From positions 1 to 64,000 of the forward strand of contig DXBM01000067.1 of assembly GCA_019116525.1 (NCBI GenBank): 64,000 nt of DNA. The letters run 5' to 3'. The stretch's first letter is position 1, and every line of letters begins with the position of its first letter. Of the stretch, positions 33,478-41,609 are shown one piece after another. The notes under the pieces were generated by a model. It was given only the letters and a program-made list of their open reading frames with translations. It had not been told where the DNA came from and did not search any database. This DNA is from Candidatus Olsenella pullistercoris. Its GTDB lineage: Bacteria > Actinomycetota > Coriobacteriia > Coriobacteriales > Atopobiaceae. The position numbers and the translations under genes were made by a program.

Positions 33478-34044
33478 ATGGGCGAGCAGGCAATCTGCGT
33501 GGCCAGCGCGAACGTGACGGCGCCCGAGCTGGCGGCTGCGCTCGAGCACCTGACGAGCGACCTCGCCGAGGCCCTTCCCGTCTACGCCCGGATCGCCGGC
33601 ACCGAGGCTCCCACGCTCGCGCGGAGCCGCGCCGGCGCCGACGTCGCCCGCGCGGGCACCGTCCTTCTTGCCCTCGCTCTCGAGGACGGAGCGCCTCCCC
33701 TGGAGGGCCCGCCGGCGAGCTGGGCGCCCGCCGGGGCGCGCGTCTACGCGCTCGTCACGACCGCGGGCGACCCGCAGCTGGCAGCGGCTGCCCTCGCCGA
33801 GCTGCGAGAGCTCTGCGAGCTGCGCGGCCAGGCATGGATGGGCGGCCTTGCCGTGGGCAACGCCGCCACCGTCACGCGCTTCTCGCGCGGCCCGCGCATG
33901 GGATGGGCGCGCCGCCGCGTCTCCGAGGCGCTCGACCAGCTCGCATGGGCCCTGCTCGCCGGCGCGCCCTGCGACGAGCGGCTCGTGCAGCCGTCGCTCG
34001 CGGCGCGCCTCGCGGCACACGTCCTCCCGTCGCAGAGGGCGTAG
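33478..34044 (+). CDS. Unknown protein, possibly flavodoxin/NADPH-FMN-reductase-like
   Basis: A 188-residue soluble protein. Alternating strands and helices (for example ARAGTVLLALALEDG, ARVYALVTTAGDPQLAAAALAELRELCELRG, AWMGGLAVGNAATV) suggest a Rossmann-like or flavodoxin-like fold, with TTAGDPQ in a position where flavin reductases bind FMN. No signature is strong enough to name a function. The start ATG at 33478 has AGGGAGG upstream. It is convergent with tatD. Confidence 0.6.
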   Translation: MGEQAICVASANVTAPELAAALEHLTSDLAEALPVYARIAGTEAPTLARSRAGADVARAGTVLLALALEDGAPPLEGPPASWAPAGARVYALVTTAGDPQLAAAALAELRELCELRGQAWMGGLAVGNAATVTRFSRGPRMGWARRRVSEALDQLAWALLAGAPCDERLVQPSLAARLAAHVLPSQRA

Positions 34045-34056
34045 ACGCCCCGGCCC

Positions 34057-35067
34057 CTACCTGCCGAAGAGCGCGCAGGCGTTCTCCCAGAGCGCGCGGT
34101 AGGTCGCCTCGCGGCTGCCGCGGCTGGCCCGCTCGCGCACGTCGGCCACGCACGCCGCCGAGAACGCCACCATCGCGGGCTCGCACTCCTCGCCGCGCAG
34201 CGGCACCGGCGCCATGTAGGGGCTGTCCGTCTCGGTGAGCAGCCGGCGCTCGGCGCAGAACGCGGCCGCCTCGCGGATGTCGTCCGAGCGCGTGAACGTG
34301 GCCGCCCCGCCAAAGGCGATGTGGCACCCCAGGCTCGCGAAGTTCTCCATCACCTGGACGCCCGCGGTAAAGCAGTGCAGGTCGCAGCCGCGCTCGGGCA
34401 CGCCCTCGTCGCGCAGGATGCGCGCCGCGTCAACGTAGGCGTTGGAGAGCATGTCACCGGCCGTCGCGCGCACGTGCAGCTGCACGGGCAGGTCGAGCTC
34501 ATGGGCCAGGCGCAGCTGCCGGCGGAAGGCGTCCTCCTGGACCTCGCGCGGGACCTTGCTGTACGGCCCGAGGTCGAGCCCGAACTCGCCAACGCCCACG
34601 CAGCGGGGGCTGGCGAGAAGCTCGCGCAGCCGCGCCATGGCCTCGTCGTCGAGCTGCTCCGCGCCGTAGGGGTGCACGCCCGCCACGATGCGCACGTTGT
34701 CGAGGAGCTCCGGCGCGCCCCAGCCGTCGAACGCCGGCGGGACGAAGCCCTCCTCGGCGCACTCCGCCAGCGCCTCGCGGGCGACCTCGACCTGCTCGTC
34801 GATCCAGTCGAGCAGCTCCGGAGCGCTCCCCCACCGGCGCGGCACGTCGTCCACGGCGTCAACGGGCACCACGAGCAGGCGCACGCCGGCGAGCGCGGCG
34901 CGCACGAGCGCCATCGCCGGGTCATGGGCGCGGAAGCTCGTCAGGTGGCCGTGGGTGTCGGCGAGCGGGGCGAGGGGCGCGGGCAGCGGGCGCGGCGCCC
35001 CCTTGCGGTCATGGAAGAGCTCGTGGTCGGCGAGCGTGAGGTCATCGAGGGCGATCTTCTCGGGCAT
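34057..35067 (-). CDS. tatD: TatD-family metal-dependent hydrolase/DNase
   Basis: A 336-residue TIM-barrel metalloenzyme. Metal ligands are visible in ADTHGHLTSF, VGVGEFGLDLGPYSK, LHVRATAGD, DLHCFTAGVQ and LLTETDSPYMAP. TatD proteins act as 3'-5' DNases, though other substrates are possible. It is about 70 residues longer than E. coli TatD: an N-terminal extension of about 35 and an insert at about 65-115. HGH replaces the common HCH. The start ATG follows GAGGAGAACC. It is nine bases upstream of nothing else on its strand but follows rsmA, with which it shares the usual metG-tatD-rsmA gene group. Confidence 0.9.
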   Translation of the reverse strand: MPEKIALDDLTLADHELFHDRKGAPRPLPAPLAPLADTHGHLTSFRAHDPAMALVRAALAGVRLLVVPVDAVDDVPRRWGSAPELLDWIDEQVEVAREALAECAEEGFVPPAFDGWGAPELLDNVRIVAGVHPYGAEQLDDEAMARLRELLASPRCVGVGEFGLDLGPYSKVPREVQEDAFRRQLRLAHELDLPVQLHVRATAGDMLSNAYVDAARILRDEGVPERGCDLHCFTAGVQVMENFASLGCHIAFGGAATFTRSDDIREAAAFCAERRLLTETDSPYMAPVPLRGEECEPAMVAFSAACVADVRERASRGSREATYRALWENACALFGR

Positions 35068-35075
35068 GGTTCTCC

Positions 35076-35924
35076 TCAGGTGGCGAGCGCGGCGGCGAGC
35101 CGCGCGAAGTCCTCGGTCGAGAGCGTCTCGGCGCGACAGGTGGGCGCGATGCCGCAGGCGGCGAACGCCGCGTCCAGCGCGGCCCTGTCAAAGCCAGACG
35201 CCGACATGGAGTTTCTGATGGTCTTGCGACGCTGGGCGAACGCGGCGTCAATGACGGCGGAGACCTCGGCCGCGCGGCCAGCGTCCACGAGCGGCGCGCG
35301 CTCGATGCGGACGACGGCAGAGTTCACGTGGGGCGGCGGCATGAAGTTGCCCGGCCCCACCTCAAAGCGACCGGTCACCCGGGCAAGAAGCGAGAGCTTG
35401 GCCGTGTAGGCGCCATAGGTGCGGTTGCCGGGCTCGGCGCAGATGCGGTCCGCCACCTCGGCCTGCACCATCACCACCAGGCGCGAGAGCGAGGGCATCT
35501 CCTGCAGGTAGCGCAGGATCACCGTGGCGGCCACGTTGTAGGGAAGGTTCGACACGAGCGCGCACGGCTCGCCGCCGGACGCCTCGACGACCTCCTCGGG
35601 CGTTACGCGCAGGGCGTCGCCCATGATGTAGGCAAAGCTCGGGTGGGCGGCAGCGTGCGCCGAGAGCACCGGCTCCAGGGAGCGGTCGGCCTCGATCGCC
35701 GTCACCTGCCCCGCCTCGGCGAGAAGGGCCAGCGTGAGCGTACCGATGCCGGGGCCCACCTCGAGCACGCGGTCCTCGGGGCCAAGCTCGGCGAGCGCCA
35801 TGATCTTCTCGATCACGTCGTTGCTCACCAGGAAGTTCTGGCCGAGGCTGTGCTTGGTGGCGAGCCCGTACGCGTCGAGAAGGGCGCGGGTGGCGCCAGG
35901 GCTTGCGAGCGGAGAGCCTCCCAC
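35076..35924 (-). CDS. rsmA: 16S rRNA dimethyladenosine transferase
   Basis: A 282-residue SAM-dependent methyltransferase that dimethylates two adjacent adenosines near the 3' end of 16S rRNA. Motifs are KHSLGQNFLVSNDVIEKI, DRVLEVGPGIGTLT (SAM loop), AIEADRSL and the catalytic SNLPYNVAATV. Length is normal. The start is uncertain: GTG at 35924, six bases after the metG stop, is chosen because it gives a normal N-terminus, but its ribosome-binding site is weak. Coupling to metG translation is likely. Confidence 0.92.
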   Translation of the reverse strand: MGGSPLASPGATRALLDAYGLATKHSLGQNFLVSNDVIEKIMALAELGPEDRVLEVGPGIGTLTLALLAEAGQVTAIEADRSLEPVLSAHAAAHPSFAYIMGDALRVTPEEVVEASGGEPCALVSNLPYNVAATVILRYLQEMPSLSRLVVMVQAEVADRICAEPGNRTYGAYTAKLSLLARVTGRFEVGPGNFMPPPHVNSAVVRIERAPLVDAGRAAEVSAVIDAAFAQRRKTIRNSMSASGFDRAALDAAFAACGIAPTCRAETLSTEDFARLAAALAT

Positions 35925-35929
35925 GGCGC

Positions 35930-37537
35930 CTACTTCGACGTGTCGAGACGCGGGAAGAGGGCCTCTCCCTTGGTCACGGGAACGCCGCCCGCGAGGCCGC
36001 CCCAGGCGCACGCGGCAGCAAGGTCGTCGGTGGACGCCTCCGCCTCGAGCGACATGCGGCGCAGGACCTCCGCCGAGGTCTCGGGCATGAACGGGGCGAG
36101 CAGGTGCGCGCAGATGCGGATGGACTCGAGCAGGCTCGAGATGATGTCGGCGAGCTCGCCGGCGCGCTCCGGGTCCTTGGCCACGGCCCAGGGTGCGGAG
36201 TCCTCGATGAAGTGGTTGGCGGCGTGCACGAGCTCCATCACCACGTCCTTGGCGCCCGCGTAGTCGAAGACCCCCATTCGGCTCGCATAGCGCTCGTAGA
36301 TGCCCTCGGCAACGCCCTTGAGCACGCCGTCCTTCTCGGCCCAGCCCTCAGCGAGCGCCGGCGTGGCCCCGTCGAAGTACTTGGCGCTCATGTTGAGGGC
36401 GCGGCTGACGAGGTTGCCCCAGCTGTTCGCGAGGTCGGCGTTGTAGACCTGCTCCATGCGCTCAAACGAGATCGCGGAGTCCTCGCCGTGAATGACGTCG
36501 GTCATGAAGTAGTAGCGGTAGCCCTCCACGCCGAGCAGGTTGATGACGTCGCGCGGGGCGATCGCGTTGCCGCGGGACTTGCTCATCTTCTCAGCCTTGC
36601 CCGTCTCGGCGTTGCGCACCGTGAGGAAGCCGTGAACGAAGACGTGCTTCGGCAGCGCCTCGCCGATGGCCATGAGCATGGCGGGCCACAGGATGCAGTG
36701 GAAGCGGATGATGTCCTTGCCAATCACGTGGCACTGCGCGGGCCAGCGGCGCGCGAGCTCGGCCACGGAGTCGGGGTCGGTGAGGCTGTAGCCCACGGAG
36801 GTCATGTAGTTGAGCAGGGCGTCGAACCACACGTAGGTCACGTGCCCGTCGTCGAAGGGGACCTTGATGCCCCAGTCGAAGGTCGTTCGCGAGACGGAGG
36901 TGTCCGTGAGGCCGCCCTCCACGAAGGAGCGGACCTCGTTCATGCGGAAGTCGGGCTGGACGAAGTCAGGGTGCTCGTCGTAGAGCTTGAGCAGGCGGTC
37001 CTGGAAGGCGGAGAGCTTGAAGAAGTAGGACTCCTCCTGGACGCGCTCGAGCGGGCGGCCGCAGTCCGGGCAGAGGTGCTCCCCCTTGGTGCCGCGCTCC
37101 TCGTCGGCCTTCTCGACCTGGGTCTCGGTGAAGTAGGTCTCCTCGGGGACGCAGTACCAGCCGTCGTAGGAGCCCTTGTAGAGGTAGCCGGACTCGAGCA
37201 TGCGCTCCCAGAGGTACTGGACCGCGTGGTGCTGGCGCGGCTCGGTCGTGCGGATGAAGTCGTCGTTCGACACCTCAAGCTCGCCCCAGAGGTCCTTGAA
37301 GTGCGGGGCCTGGCTGTCGCACCACTCCTGCGGCGTCATGCCGTGGGCCTCCGCGGCCTCCGCGACCTTCTCGCCGTGCTCGTCCATGCCGGTCAGGAAC
37401 TTGACGTCATAGCCGGCCGCCCGACGGAAGCGCGCCTGGACGTCGGCGAGCAGCGTGCAGTACGCCGTCCCGAGGTGCGGGTCGGCGTTGACGTAGTAGA
37501 TGGGGGTGGTGATGAAGTAGGACGGCTTCTCTGCCAT
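35930..37537 (-). CDS. metG: Methionyl-tRNA synthetase
   Basis: A 535-residue class I aminoacyl-tRNA synthetase. It begins KPSYFITTPIYYVNADPHLG, containing the HIGH-type site HLG, has the zinc knuckle CPDCGRPLERVQEES, and the KMSKS loop in KAEKMSKSRGNAI. The anticodon-binding helical domain follows; no C-terminal tRNA-binding domain is fused. The start ATG at 37537 has GAGGAG upstream. The upstream 415 bases hold a family F repeat array. rsmA and tatD follow on the same strand. Confidence 0.96.
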   Translation of the reverse strand: MAEKPSYFITTPIYYVNADPHLGTAYCTLLADVQARFRRAAGYDVKFLTGMDEHGEKVAEAAEAHGMTPQEWCDSQAPHFKDLWGELEVSNDDFIRTTEPRQHHAVQYLWERMLESGYLYKGSYDGWYCVPEETYFTETQVEKADEERGTKGEHLCPDCGRPLERVQEESYFFKLSAFQDRLLKLYDEHPDFVQPDFRMNEVRSFVEGGLTDTSVSRTTFDWGIKVPFDDGHVTYVWFDALLNYMTSVGYSLTDPDSVAELARRWPAQCHVIGKDIIRFHCILWPAMLMAIGEALPKHVFVHGFLTVRNAETGKAEKMSKSRGNAIAPRDVINLLGVEGYRYYFMTDVIHGEDSAISFERMEQVYNADLANSWGNLVSRALNMSAKYFDGATPALAEGWAEKDGVLKGVAEGIYERYASRMGVFDYAGAKDVVMELVHAANHFIEDSAPWAVAKDPERAGELADIISSLLESIRICAHLLAPFMPETSAEVLRRMSLEAEASTDDLAAACAWGGLAGGVPVTKGEALFPRLDTSK

Positions 37538-37650
37538 ATGACGACTCCTCATGACGGAATGTGGCATGCGGGGTCGATTGTACTCTTCCGGGCCGCCTGC
37601 GCGCGCCGCCACGCCGACGCTTCTGGCCCGGCGCCGCGTCCGCCCCGGCA

Positions 37651-37838
37651 CTCCGGAATCGCGCCGCGTCCCAGCCGCGAGCGCGCCGCTCCAAAATCGG
37701 GGCACGTCCCAGCCGAGAAGGGCCGTGCGCTCCAAAATCGGGGCACGTCCCAGTCCGTACAGGGCATTACGGCTGGGACGTGCCCCGTTTTGCGAGCAAA
37801 TCGTCCTTCTCGACTGGGACGTGCCCCGTTTTGCGAGC
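37651..37838. repeat. Repeat family F array, copy 2: three direct and two inverted units
   Basis: Units pointing right are at 37651-37680, 37688-37720 and 37729-37757 (form GCTCCAAAATCGGGGCACGT then CCCAGCCGA). Units pointing left are at 37771-37797 and 37812-37838 (form GACTGGGACGTGCCCCGTTT then TGCGAGC). The arrangement is the same as at 23098-23286, but here the units carry GGGGCACG where the first array has ACGCATG. It lies in the 415-base gap between metG and the TrpA-like gene. Confidence 0.85.
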
Positions 37839-37952
37839 ATCCTGCACCCGCGACAAGCTCGGGAACACAGCGGGGCGCGGGCGCGGCACAGGCGAGGGGG
37901 AGGAAGGGGGCCCTCGGCGCGCGCCGCGCCCGCCGGCATTGCGGACTAGCTC

Positions 37953-38669
37953 CTAGCAGCTGGCCTTGAACTCGGCGATCTTGGCGGCGAGCGCCTCGGG
38001 GTCCTCCTGCAGCTTCAGGATCGTGCTGCCGATGAAGGCGCCGTCCGCACCGGCCTCCTTGACCTGGGCGGCCACCTCAGGGGTGTGGACGCCCACGCCG
38101 CAGTAGATCGGGTTCTCGAGACCGCGCTCGCGCAGGTACTCGATGCAGGACTTGAGCGTGGGGTGCTCAGGCGTCGCCTGGCCCTCGGCGGGGACGGCCT
38201 GCAGGTAGGTGAAGCCGTTGGAGGCGAGCGCGTAGGCGACCTCGTCCTCGGGCAGGTGGAACTGCACATAGCAGCTCACGCGCAGGCCGGCATCGATGAC
38301 CTGGTTCTTGATCGTGTCGTCCTTGAGGCCGACGAGGATGATGTCAAGGTAGCCGTTGTCGAGGCAGAACTTGACGAACTTCTCGACGCCGATCTCCTCG
38401 ACCACGTTCTCGTAGACCATGAGGATGAACTCGGTGTCGGGCAGGCTGCGCTTGACCTCGGCCATCTCCTCCATGTAGCGGTCGTAGTCGTCGCAGGCCT
38501 CGAGCGCCTTGGCCATGCGGCCGGAGATGAGCTCGCTCTCGAGGAAGGGGTTGCGCGAGGGGAAGTCGATCTCAATGGTGTCGACGCCGCTCTCGACGTA
38601 GGTGTGGGCCATCTTGGCGCTGTCCTCGAGCGTGGGGTAGCCGTTGCACAGGTAGGCGATGAGCTTCAT
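37953..38669 (-). CDS. TrpA-like TIM-barrel aldolase of unknown substrate
   Basis: A 238-residue homologue of the tryptophan synthase alpha chain. TrpA makes glyceraldehyde-3-phosphate and indole by a retro-aldol split. Here MKLIAYLCNGYPTLEDS and GVGVHTPEVAAQVKEAGADG match the family. In the active site the first catalytic Glu is kept (TIEIDFPS), but the loop that reads PFSDPLADGP in TrpA is SRNPFLESEL, so the second catalytic acid seems to be Glu in place of Asp and the indole side is changed. There is no trpB or other trp gene nearby. It is the last gene of the nucleoside-type operon, so it probably cleaves a phosphorylated sugar product. The start at 38669 follows GAAAGGA. Confidence 0.8.
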   Translation of the reverse strand: MKLIAYLCNGYPTLEDSAKMAHTYVESGVDTIEIDFPSRNPFLESELISGRMAKALEACDDYDRYMEEMAEVKRSLPDTEFILMVYENVVEEIGVEKFVKFCLDNGYLDIILVGLKDDTIKNQVIDAGLRVSCYVQFHLPEDEVAYALASNGFTYLQAVPAEGQATPEHPTLKSCIEYLRERGLENPIYCGVGVHTPEVAAQVKEAGADGAFIGSTILKLQEDPEALAAKIAEFKASC

Positions 38670-38693
38670 TGCCGGGGGTCCTTTCTCGATATG

Positions 38694-38722
38694 GGTCAAA
38701 AGGGGCCTGTCCCCTTTTGACC
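38694..38722. repeat. Palindromic repeat family C, copy 2 (GGTCAAAAGGGG)
   Basis: GGTCAAAAGGGG (38694-38705) pairs perfectly with CCCCTTTTGACC (38711-38722) around CCTGT. It lies within the operon, between the stop of the dehydrogenase gene and the start of the TrpA-like gene. It could reduce or process the transcript there. Copy 1 is at 12241-12269. Confidence 0.85.
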
Positions 38723-38725
38723 GGC

Positions 38726-39868
38726 TTAGCCGAGGTAGATCTTCTCGATGAGCTCGGCGAACTGCGGGACGGTCGGGATGATCGGGTTGGTCTTCGTGCA
38801 GCCGTCGGCGAGCGACATCTCCGCCATCTCCTGGAGGCTGGCCATGAAGGCGTCCTTGTCGGGGATCGCCTCGGCAAGAGTGCCGATCCCCACGCGGGCG
38901 TTGAGGTCGCGCACGACGCTCGCGAGGTCGGTGGCGTCAACCTTGGCAGCGAGGCGATCGTAGACGGCCTTGGCGCGCGGGTCGGCGCTGTTCCAGTCGA
39001 TCACGTAGGGCATGATGATGGCGCAGAGGCGACCGTGGGCCACGGGGAAGAAGCCGCCGATGGTCTGGGCGATGGAGTGGACGATGCCGAGCGAGACGTT
39101 GGTGAAGGAGAGGCCGGCCACCATCGAGGCGTTGGCCATGTACTCGCGGGCCTCCATGTCGTCGCCGTTGTCGTAGGCGCGCGGCAGCCACTTGATGATG
39201 TCGAGCGCGGCCGCCTCGCCGAGAATGTCGCCGAGGTAGTTGGCGCGCGTGGAGGCGAGCGCCTCGACGGCGTGCGTGAGGGCGTCCATGCCGGTCTCGG
39301 CGGTGACGTGCTTGGGCATGGTGGCGGCGACCTCGGGGTCGACGATCGCGATGTCCGGCATCATCTCCATGTCGCCGAGGCCGTGCTTGTGGCCGGTCTC
39401 GTCGTCGGAGATGACGACCGAGCGGGAGACCTCGCTGGCGGTGCCGCTCGTCGAGGGGATGCACATGAAGCGGGCCTTGGCGCGCAGCTTGGGCAGCGGC
39501 TTGGTGGAGAGGATCTTGTCGAGGGTGTCGAGCTCGGGGTGCTCGTAGATGACCCACATGGTCTTGGCGGCGTCCATGACCGAGCCACCGCCGAGGGCGC
39601 AGATCAGGTCGGGGTTCCACTCGAGCATGGCGTCGGCGCCCTTGCGGACGGACGCGAAGTGCGGGTCGGGCTCGACGCCGCGGAAGATCGTGGTCTCGGC
39701 GCCGGCCTCGTGGAAGTACTCCTCCACCTTGGCGAGCGTGCCGTTCTTCTCGACGGACGAGCCGCCGATGACGATCATCGCGCGCTTGCAGGGCACGGAC
39801 TTGATGTACTCGAGGCAGCCCTGCCCGAACATGAGCTCAGAGCCGGCCAGCTTCATCGGACGCATCAT
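38726..39868 (-). CDS. Iron-containing alcohol dehydrogenase
   Basis: A 380-residue group III alcohol dehydrogenase. The nucleotide loop is ALGGGSVMDAAK, then PSTSGTASEVSR, and the iron ligands lie in ETGMDALTHAVEAL (Asp, His) and GIVHSIAQTIGGFFPVAHG (two His). It reduces an aldehyde or ketone with NAD(P)H, or the reverse. Within this operon a likely role is to reduce a small aldehyde released by the TrpA-like aldolase. GGGAAGGGAAG precedes a double ATG; the first is taken. It follows the BtpA-like gene by 82 bases. Confidence 0.92.
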   Translation of the reverse strand: MMRPMKLAGSELMFGQGCLEYIKSVPCKRAMIVIGGSSVEKNGTLAKVEEYFHEAGAETTIFRGVEPDPHFASVRKGADAMLEWNPDLICALGGGSVMDAAKTMWVIYEHPELDTLDKILSTKPLPKLRAKARFMCIPSTSGTASEVSRSVVISDDETGHKHGLGDMEMMPDIAIVDPEVAATMPKHVTAETGMDALTHAVEALASTRANYLGDILGEAAALDIIKWLPRAYDNGDDMEAREYMANASMVAGLSFTNVSLGIVHSIAQTIGGFFPVAHGRLCAIIMPYVIDWNSADPRAKAVYDRLAAKVDATDLASVVRDLNARVGIGTLAEAIPDKDAFMASLQEMAEMSLADGCTKTNPIIPTVPQFAELIEKIYLG

Positions 39869-39950
39869 GGTTTCTTCCCTTCCCGGCGAGTCCCTCGCCG
39901 ATTGACTGCATTGCGCCGCGCCGCGGCCCCGCGGGACCGCGGCCGGGAGA

Positions 39951-40745
39951 CTACTTGTGGAGCGCGTCGAGGACCTCACGGACGAGGTCGTAGTCGATCG
40001 GGTTGTGAACGTCGCCGCCCTTCTTGAGGCTGGAGCCGATGATGGCGCCGTCAGCGATGTTCAGCTGCTCGTCGATGTTCTCGGCCTTGACGCCGCTGCC
40101 GGCGATCACGGGCACGTCGACCACGGACTTGACGCGACGGATCATGTCGATCGGGGTCTCCACGCCGATGGCGGAGCCGGTGACGATGATCGCGTCGGCG
40201 CCGCAGCTCGCGGCCTCCTTGGCAGAGGTCTCGACGGGCATGTCGGGCAGCACCATGTGAGCGTGCTTGACCTGGACGTCGGCCAGGACCATGACGTCGG
40301 CCGCCTCGAGGTTGCGCCTCGTCTCCATGCAGAGCTTGGAGCAGGGCGTGATGAGGCCGTTGGTGAACAGCACCGTGTCAACGAGGACCGGGATGCGCAC
40401 GAACTGGCAGCCGTTGGCCTTGGCGATGGAGAGCGATGCCACGCAGTCGTTGAAGGCGGCGTCGACGCCCACCGGGATGCTCACGGCGTCGCGCACGCGA
40501 GCGGTGGCCGCGGAGAGGGCGGCGACCTGGGGCGTGTCGAGCGTGGCGCCGAAGGGGTTGTCGTTCATGTTCTCGACGATGACCGCGTCGACGCCGGCCT
40601 TCTCGAGCGTGAGGGCGTCAGCGACCGCCTGGTCCATGATCTTCTTCACGTCGCCGCCGAACTCGGCCGTTCCAGGGAGGGCGAGGCAGTGCACCATGCC
40701 AATCACGAACTTGTTGCCCTTGGCTATGACGCTCCTGATGTCCAT
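39951..40745 (-). CDS. BtpA/SgcQ-family TIM-barrel protein
   Basis: A 264-residue TIM barrel of the BtpA/SgcQ family. Typical parts are VIGMVHCLALPGTAEFGG, VDAVIVENMNDNPFG, IPVGVDAAFNDC, and the phosphate-binding end VPVIAGSGVKAENIDEQL followed by GAIIGSSLKKGG. BtpA was linked to photosystem I in cyanobacteria, but most members occur in sugar or nucleoside gene clusters and have no assigned reaction. The C-terminal phosphate motif suggests a phosphorylated substrate, so an isomerase or aldolase step is plausible here. AAAGGAGT precedes the ATG. Confidence 0.88.
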   Translation of the reverse strand: MDIRSVIAKGNKFVIGMVHCLALPGTAEFGGDVKKIMDQAVADALTLEKAGVDAVIVENMNDNPFGATLDTPQVAALSAATARVRDAVSIPVGVDAAFNDCVASLSIAKANGCQFVRIPVLVDTVLFTNGLITPCSKLCMETRRNLEAADVMVLADVQVKHAHMVLPDMPVETSAKEAASCGADAIIVTGSAIGVETPIDMIRRVKSVVDVPVIAGSGVKAENIDEQLNIADGAIIGSSLKKGGDVHNPIDYDLVREVLDALHK

Positions 40746-40843
40746 GCGGACTCCTTTCCGGGGGCTGAGCCCCCTTGTCTGGGCACGGGCGCGACCTCTT
40801 CTCCTCGCGCGCCCGAAGGTTGTCTTGTGCGCGGCGAGAAACC

Positions 40844-41599
40844 CTAGGCGCCGTGCGTGTTGTGGTAGTCGACGATGCCCTCGAGGGCGACGCGGCACAG
40901 CAGGTCCTCGCCGTCGGTGCGCTCCTGCCCCTTCATGGTGTCCTTGAGGTTCTCGAGGACGGTGCAGAGCGTGAGCGCGCACGCCTTGACGCCCATGAGG
41001 CGCGCGACCGTGAGGATGCAGGAGGTCTCCATGTCGATGCCGGTCACCTTGAGCTTGCGCAGCTCGTCGAAGGTGTCCTGCATGTTCCGACCGAACTCGA
41101 GCGAGAACTTGGAGTCGTGCATCTGCGTGTAGAAGCCGTCCATCGTGCAGAAGATGCCGTTCAGGTAGCGCTTTCCGTGGCGCGTCACGACCGCGTTCAT
41201 GGTGTTGACGAGGTCGATGTCGGCGACGGCAGGGTAGGACTGCTCCACGTAGGTGGCGCTCGTCTGCTCGCGGCGCATGGCGGCCATGGGGATGAGAAAG
41301 TGGCCGAGCATGTCGTCCTGGAGCGACATCGAGGTGCCCATGCGCACGGCGACCCGCATGCCCGCCTCGTACATCTCCTCGAGGGCGATCGCCGCGGTGG
41401 GGGCGCCCATGCCCGTTGAGGAGACCGTCACCGGAACGCCCTGGTAGGTTCCCGTGTAGGTGTTGAACTCGCGCATGAACGCGACGTGCTTGGGGTCGTC
41501 CAGGTACTTCTTCAGCACCTCGACGCGCCACGGGTCGCCCGAGAAGATCACGTACGGGGCGATGGTCTCAGTCGAGGCCCCCATGTACAGAGTAGGCAT
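40844..41599 (-). CDS. Nucleoside phosphorylase (uridine phosphorylase/PNP-I type)
   Basis: A 251-residue member of the NP-I hexameric nucleoside phosphorylases. Recognisable parts are YVIFSGDPWRVEVL in place of the usual GDP-R phosphate loop, VSSTGMGAPTAAIALEE, VRMGTS with the phosphate Arg, GIDMETSCILTVARLMG with the ribose-binding Met-Glu pair. It would split a nucleoside to base and (deoxy)ribose-1-phosphate. The base is unclear: EMYEAGMRVAVRMGTSMSL fits uridine phosphorylase more than DeoD. AGGAGG is upstream. The gene lies ten bases after the PfkB gene. Confidence 0.9.
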   Translation of the reverse strand: MPTLYMGASTETIAPYVIFSGDPWRVEVLKKYLDDPKHVAFMREFNTYTGTYQGVPVTVSSTGMGAPTAAIALEEMYEAGMRVAVRMGTSMSLQDDMLGHFLIPMAAMRREQTSATYVEQSYPAVADIDLVNTMNAVVTRHGKRYLNGIFCTMDGFYTQMHDSKFSLEFGRNMQDTFDELRKLKVTGIDMETSCILTVARLMGVKACALTLCTVLENLKDTMKGQERTDGEDLLCRVALEGIVDYHNTHGA

Positions 41600-41609
41600 C
41601 TCATACCTC

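Noticed and set aside
37651..37838. Integron attC array
   Set aside because: No integrase and no cassette genes between units; units are too close together.
37953..38669. Assignment as trpA of tryptophan synthesis
   Set aside because: Active-site loop differs and no trp gene is adjacent; it ends a nucleoside-type operon.
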